From: Veillonellaceae bacterium UBA5809
GTDB taxonomy: Bacteria > Bacillota > Negativicutes > Veillonellales > Dialisteraceae
Length of the DNA: 15,641 bases
Direction: 5' to 3'
Assembly: GCA_002417965.1 (NCBI GenBank)
Contig: DIDD01000066.1
Location: forward strand, 449 to 16,089
Shown: positions 13,104 to 15,641 of the stretch, in pieces
How positions within the stretch are numbered: position 1 is the first letter of the stretch
Layout of the letters: the number at the start of each line of letters is the position of its first letter
The notes under the pieces: generated by a model
Seen by the model: the letters and a program-made list of their open reading frames with translations, nothing else
Told to the model about the DNA's origin: nothing
The model's database searches: none
Program-made: the position numbers and the translations under genes

Positions 13104-13679
13104 TTAACCCTGCTGATGGCGGCGGATCAGCCAGGCAACCTGCATTCCCGCCGCGCGCAGAGGACGGTTGTCCCGGCCTGTAACAGACAGAATCAGTGCC
13201 CCTTCAATCAGGCTCTGAATCACACATCCCAGCTCCTCTGCTTCCGGAGAAGGAATGCCGCCCAGCTTCATCCGTTCAGCATACAATCTTTCCATAGCCA
13301 GAAAAGCCTTGTGACATACTCCCCGGAGCCGGTCGTCTGATAAATATGTCTCTAACGCAATAAGACTGATAGAAAGATTGTGAAGGCGTCCCTCCCGGGA
13401 CAAAGCCTTTTCCATTCCCTCAATGACATGCTGCACCGCATGCACAGGATCTTTCTCATCAGCCATGCCCTCCTGTATCTTTTCACAGATGATACGGGCT
13501 GCATTCTCTGCCGCAGCTTCCACCAGAGCTTCTTTTCCTCCGGGGAAATAATAATACAGCGATCCCTTCGGGGCCCCGCTGCGCTGAAGGATTTCACTCA
13601 GCCCCGTAGCCCCGATACCCTTGATCTGAAATAGCTCTGAAGCTGTTTCAATGATTTTTTGTTTGACATTGGATTTCAT
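13104..13679 (-). CDS. TetR/AcrR-family repressor (LmrA/YxaF-like)
   Basis: The 191-residue protein has an N-terminal helix-turn-helix (about residues 24-46, GATGLSEILQRSGAPKGSLY) followed by YYFPGGKEAL. The SGAPKGSLYYYFPGGKE string is typical of the LmrA/YxaF group of TetR repressors. The C-terminal part (60-191) is an all-helical ligand-binding and dimer domain. It probably represses itself and the DHA2 exporter, with release when a drug binds. The start is ATG 13679, with AGGAG 9 bases upstream; the ATG three codons earlier touches the AGGAG. The open frame continues to 13820 but crosses the operator and promoter. The promoter at 13722-13750 and the palindrome at 13702-13723 point to autoregulation. 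Confidence 0.92.
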   Translation of the reverse strand: MKSNVKQKIIETASELFQIKGIGATGLSEILQRSGAPKGSLYYYFPGGKEALVEAAAENAARIICEKIQEGMADEKDPVHAVQHVIEGMEKALSREGRLHNLSISLIALETYLSDDRLRGVCHKAFLAMERLYAERMKLGGIPSPEAEELGCVIQSLIEGALILSVTGRDNRPLRAAGMQVAWLIRRHQQG

Positions 13680-13701
13680 GGGCTGCATCTCCTGTGTAAG
13701 C

Positions 13702-13723
13702 ATATAGACCGATCGGTCTATAT
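13702..13723. promoter_or_regulatory. TetR operator in front of the regulator gene (22-bp palindrome)
   Basis: A perfect 22-bp palindrome, with half-site ATATAGACCGA (13702-13712) and its complement (13713-13723). It starts right after the regulator's -10 box and covers the transcription start. The AGACC half-sites are separated by 4 bases here but by none at the exporter site. Confidence 0.85.
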
Positions 13724-13750
13724 AATACCCGATTCGCTTCTTTACGTCAA
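13722..13750 (-). promoter_or_regulatory. Promoter of the TetR regulator gene
   Basis: On the - strand: -35 TTGACG (13750-13745), a 17-base spacer, -10 TATTAT (13727-13722). The operator palindrome overlaps its downstream edge. Confidence 0.82.
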
Positions 13751-13821
13751 GGAGACGTATATTCCGTCTCTTGCTGCCCATAATACCAGGGGTTCTATTT
13801 CTTATCTGCAGCAGAGCCAAA

Positions 13822-13846
13822 AAATATCCCCCGGCTTAGCCGGGGG
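13822..13846 (-). terminator. Terminator after enolase
   Basis: An 8-bp GC stem (CCCCCGGC at 13828-13835 with 13839-13846) with a TTA loop; on the - strand it is followed by GGATATTTTTTGG. It lies 35 bases after the enolase stop and before the TetR promoter. Confidence 0.8.
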
Positions 13847-13880
13847 CGTTGTACTGATTGATGCTCAATAAAGAGAGTCC

Positions 13881-15188
13881 TCAATCAAAAAAAGGAATTC
13901 TCATATCACTCTGAAAAGGATTTGTGAATACAGCCCTATCTCCCAATTCTTCCTCAATCTCAAGAAGACGGTTATATTTGGCTGTCCTTTCCCCCCGGCA
14001 AAGCGATCCGGTTTTGATCTGTCCTCCTTTCATGGCAACGGCAAAATCAGCCAGAAATGAATCTTCAGTTTCTCCTGAGCGATGGGATATCACATAATTC
14101 CAACCTGCTTTCCGGCACAAATTCACAGCTTTTATGGTCTCTGACACAGTGCCGATCTGATTCAGTTTAATTAGAACGGCATTAGCACTCTTTTCCCGAA
14201 TTCCTTGTTTGATCAGACGTGAATTCGTCACAAATAAATCATCCCCGACAATCTGCAGATGATCCCCCATCTGCTTAGTCTGCTCCCTGAATCCATCCCA
14301 GTCGGTTTCCGCGAATCCGTCTTCCAAGGACACAATAGGATATTTTTGAATCATCTGCAGATAAAACTCCTCCAGTTCCTCCTTGGTTTTCCCCTTTTCC
14401 TCCAATTCCGGGATCATGTAAAGTCCATTCTGCAAAAAAGATGTGGCCGCCGGATCCAATGCCAGACAGATATCCCTGCCCGGCATATACCCGGCCCGTT
14501 CCGCCGCCTTCAGAATCAGTTCGCACGCCTCCTCAGGGCCTTTAATAGAGGGAACAAATCCGCCTTCATCTCCTACAGAGGAGACACAGCCCCGTTCCTC
14601 CAACAATATTTTCAACGAATGAAATATCTCCGCCCCATACCGAAGTGCTTCCCTGAAAGATGGGGCTCCCACAGGCACAATCATGAATTCCTGAAACGTA
14701 AGTCCACCATGTGTATGCTTTCCTCCATTTAAAATATTCATCATGGGCATGGGAAGACGGACTGCTTTCCGTCCGCCCAGCCACTCATACAGAGGCAGCT
14801 TTTCTGCGGAAGCGCCAGCTTTGGCAACGGCCATGGAAACTCCCAGAATGGCGTTGGCTCCCAGAAATGACTTATTAGATGTTCCGTCCAGTTCACAGAG
14901 AAAACAGTCAATTTCCTTTTGTTTTTCTGCATTTCTTCCTATCAGGCGGGGCGCAATCACTTCATTAATATTTTGCACGGCTTTTAACACTCCCAGCCCA
15001 TGATATCGACGCGGATCTCCGTCCCGCATTTCAACAGCTTCATACTGGCCTGTTGAAGCTCCTGACGGCACCGAGGCAGACACCTGCTGTCCGCCCTGTA
15101 TCCTTACATGGACACGGACTGTTGGATTGCCCCTGGAATCCAAAATCTCCATAGCCCGGACTTCTTCAATGACACTCTGATTTTTCAT
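13881..15188 (-). CDS. eno: Enolase (phosphopyruvate hydratase)
   Basis: The 435-residue enzyme converts 2-phosphoglycerate to phosphoenolpyruvate in glycolysis. The catalytic and Mg2+ residues are all in place: mobile loop SGASTG (42-47), H158, E167 (QEFM), E208 (VGDEGG), D245 (ALDPA), E289 (LEDGF), D316 (GDDLF), K341 (LIKLNQIG), H369-R370-S371 (SHRSGETED) and K392 (GQIKTG). Several usually conserved neighbours differ: GGKHTHGGLTFQEF in the second loop, ALDPAATSFL instead of the common ALDCAASEFY type, and SLCRGERTAKYN near the end. The start is ATG 15188, with AGGAGG 9 bases upstream; an in-frame start seven codons earlier lacks a ribosome site. It follows the MutS-like gene by 64 bases and is probably co-transcribed with it, rather than lying in a glycolytic cluster. 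Confidence 0.95.
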   Translation of the reverse strand: MKNQSVIEEVRAMEILDSRGNPTVRVHVRIQGGQQVSASVPSGASTGQYEAVEMRDGDPRRYHGLGVLKAVQNINEVIAPRLIGRNAEKQKEIDCFLCELDGTSNKSFLGANAILGVSMAVAKAGASAEKLPLYEWLGGRKAVRLPMPMMNILNGGKHTHGGLTFQEFMIVPVGAPSFREALRYGAEIFHSLKILLEERGCVSSVGDEGGFVPSIKGPEEACELILKAAERAGYMPGRDICLALDPAATSFLQNGLYMIPELEEKGKTKEELEEFYLQMIQKYPIVSLEDGFAETDWDGFREQTKQMGDHLQIVGDDLFVTNSRLIKQGIREKSANAVLIKLNQIGTVSETIKAVNLCRKAGWNYVISHRSGETEDSFLADFAVAMKGGQIKTGSLCRGERTAKYNRLLEIEEELGDRAVFTNPFQSDMRIPFFD

Positions 15189-15252
15189 GTTCCTTTCCCT
15201 CCTGTTCACCTGATCCTGGAGACCTTAGAATATCCATTTCTTTGAATTATTT

Positions 15253-15641
15253 TCAGGCTCTTCTATCTCCAGATTTCAAAACCTCCGTTATGTCCGCATT
15301 TTCAAAAATCTTCCTGTAAATGTCCTGACCGAAGCTTGTGGTCAACGGCGGTGCAGTCACCAACCGGAAACTCCGGCTCCCGTCAGCTTCCCGGTTAGCC
15401 CTCAAAAACAAGTCCGAGTCCCGTTTCATTTGGTACCTCTGCCCGGAAAACTGAAAAAAATGTGTGACAAAGATAACTCTGATTCCCATTTGAGTCAGCG
15501 CTTCTATGACCTGTTCCGCGATGGCCGATCCTTCGGCTTCATTTGTTGAAGCCAGAGACTCATTCATAAGGATCAGATCTCCTGAATGAATACAGTCAAC
15601 CACTGCGCTGAGCCGGTGCAGTTCCTCATCCAGCTTCCCGC
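15253..15641 (-). CDS. MutS-family ATPase, C-terminal part (5' end outside window)
   Basis: The 128 visible residues start inside the ATPase domain and run to the stop. GKLDEELHRLSAVVD is followed by the Walker B region (DLILMNES), the dimer signature STNEAEGSAIAEQ and the H-loop IRVIFVTHFF. The tail (LVTAPPLTTSFGQDIYRKIF) ends without the helix-turn-helix or clamp-binding tail of MutS1 and without a Smr domain as in MutS2. It therefore looks like one of the MutS-like ATPases of unclear role rather than the main mismatch-repair protein. The frame is open to the edge of the window, so the start and N-terminal domains cannot be judged. Confidence 0.85.
   Translation of the reverse strand, partial: GKLDEELHRLSAVVDCIHSGDLILMNESLASTNEAEGSAIAEQVIEALTQMGIRVIFVTHFFQFSGQRYQMKRDSDLFLRANREADGSRSFRLVTAPPLTTSFGQDIYRKIFENADITEVLKSGDRRA

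Noticed and set aside
13680..13820. Longer TetR protein starting near 13820
   Set aside because: The added 47 residues do not look like a TetR N terminus and would span the promoter and the operator palindrome.
1..15641. CRISPR arrays, IS elements, prophage genes, tRNA or rRNA genes
   Set aside because: I saw no regularly spaced repeats, transposase or integrase motifs, or tRNA-like cloverleaf sequences on reading both strands; the repeats present are terminators, operators and the two inverted repeats listed.

Overview
The window looks like a piece of a chromosome from a diderm Firmicute of the class Negativicutes (Veillonella/Megasphaera/Dialister-like). The reasons are a mix of Firmicute signals (AGGAGG-type ribosome binding sites, sigma-A promoters, a SAM-I riboswitch, LmrA/LmrB-like genes, a 7-1-7 Fur box) with an OmpH/Skp-type periplasmic chaperone, which only a cell with an outer membrane needs. 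The genus call is inference. The first 27 bases are not biological: they match a Nextera/Tn5 sequencing adapter at 25 of 27 positions, so position 1 is a contig end.

Layout. (1) 28-138 holds the tail of an unrecognised + strand gene, with its terminator. (2) 189-1422 (-) is a Bcr/CflA-type drug exporter broken by a one-base frameshift in a T7 tract; a strong promoter and a terminator hairpin lie in order upstream, which looks like an attenuated leader. (3) 1574-2775 (-) is a two-gene operon: a secreted protein of unknown function and a LUD-domain protein with a C-terminal cysteine cluster. (4) Aspartase aspA (-) and a nitrilase (+) diverge from a 315-base region; the aspA leader carries a second terminator-like hairpin. 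(5) 5631-7642 (-) holds a DUF6765-like protein, an OmpH-like protein and a hotdog thioesterase, read in that order. (6) mntH (+) has a consensus Fur box at its promoter. (7) A NimA-like flavin-binding protein (-) is followed by a SAM-I riboswitch controlling a MetE-like methionine synthase gene (+). (8) A TetR regulator and a DHA2 drug exporter (-) form an LmrA/LmrB-like pair with palindromic operators at both promoters. (9) Enolase (-) follows a MutS-like ATPase gene that runs off the end of the window.

Together this is mostly metabolic and stress-response content: amino-acid and nitrile use (aspartase, nitrilase), methionine synthesis, metal uptake, two drug exporters and central glycolysis. 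I see no phage, IS element, CRISPR array, tRNA or rRNA. The most unusual thread is regulation by transcript leaders: one certain riboswitch plus two candidate attenuators (bcr-like gene and aspA), and a third terminator that leaves the thioesterase without an evident promoter of its own. The DUF6765-like protein carries an H-x3-D-x3-H motif that suggests a zinc-dependent hydrolase.
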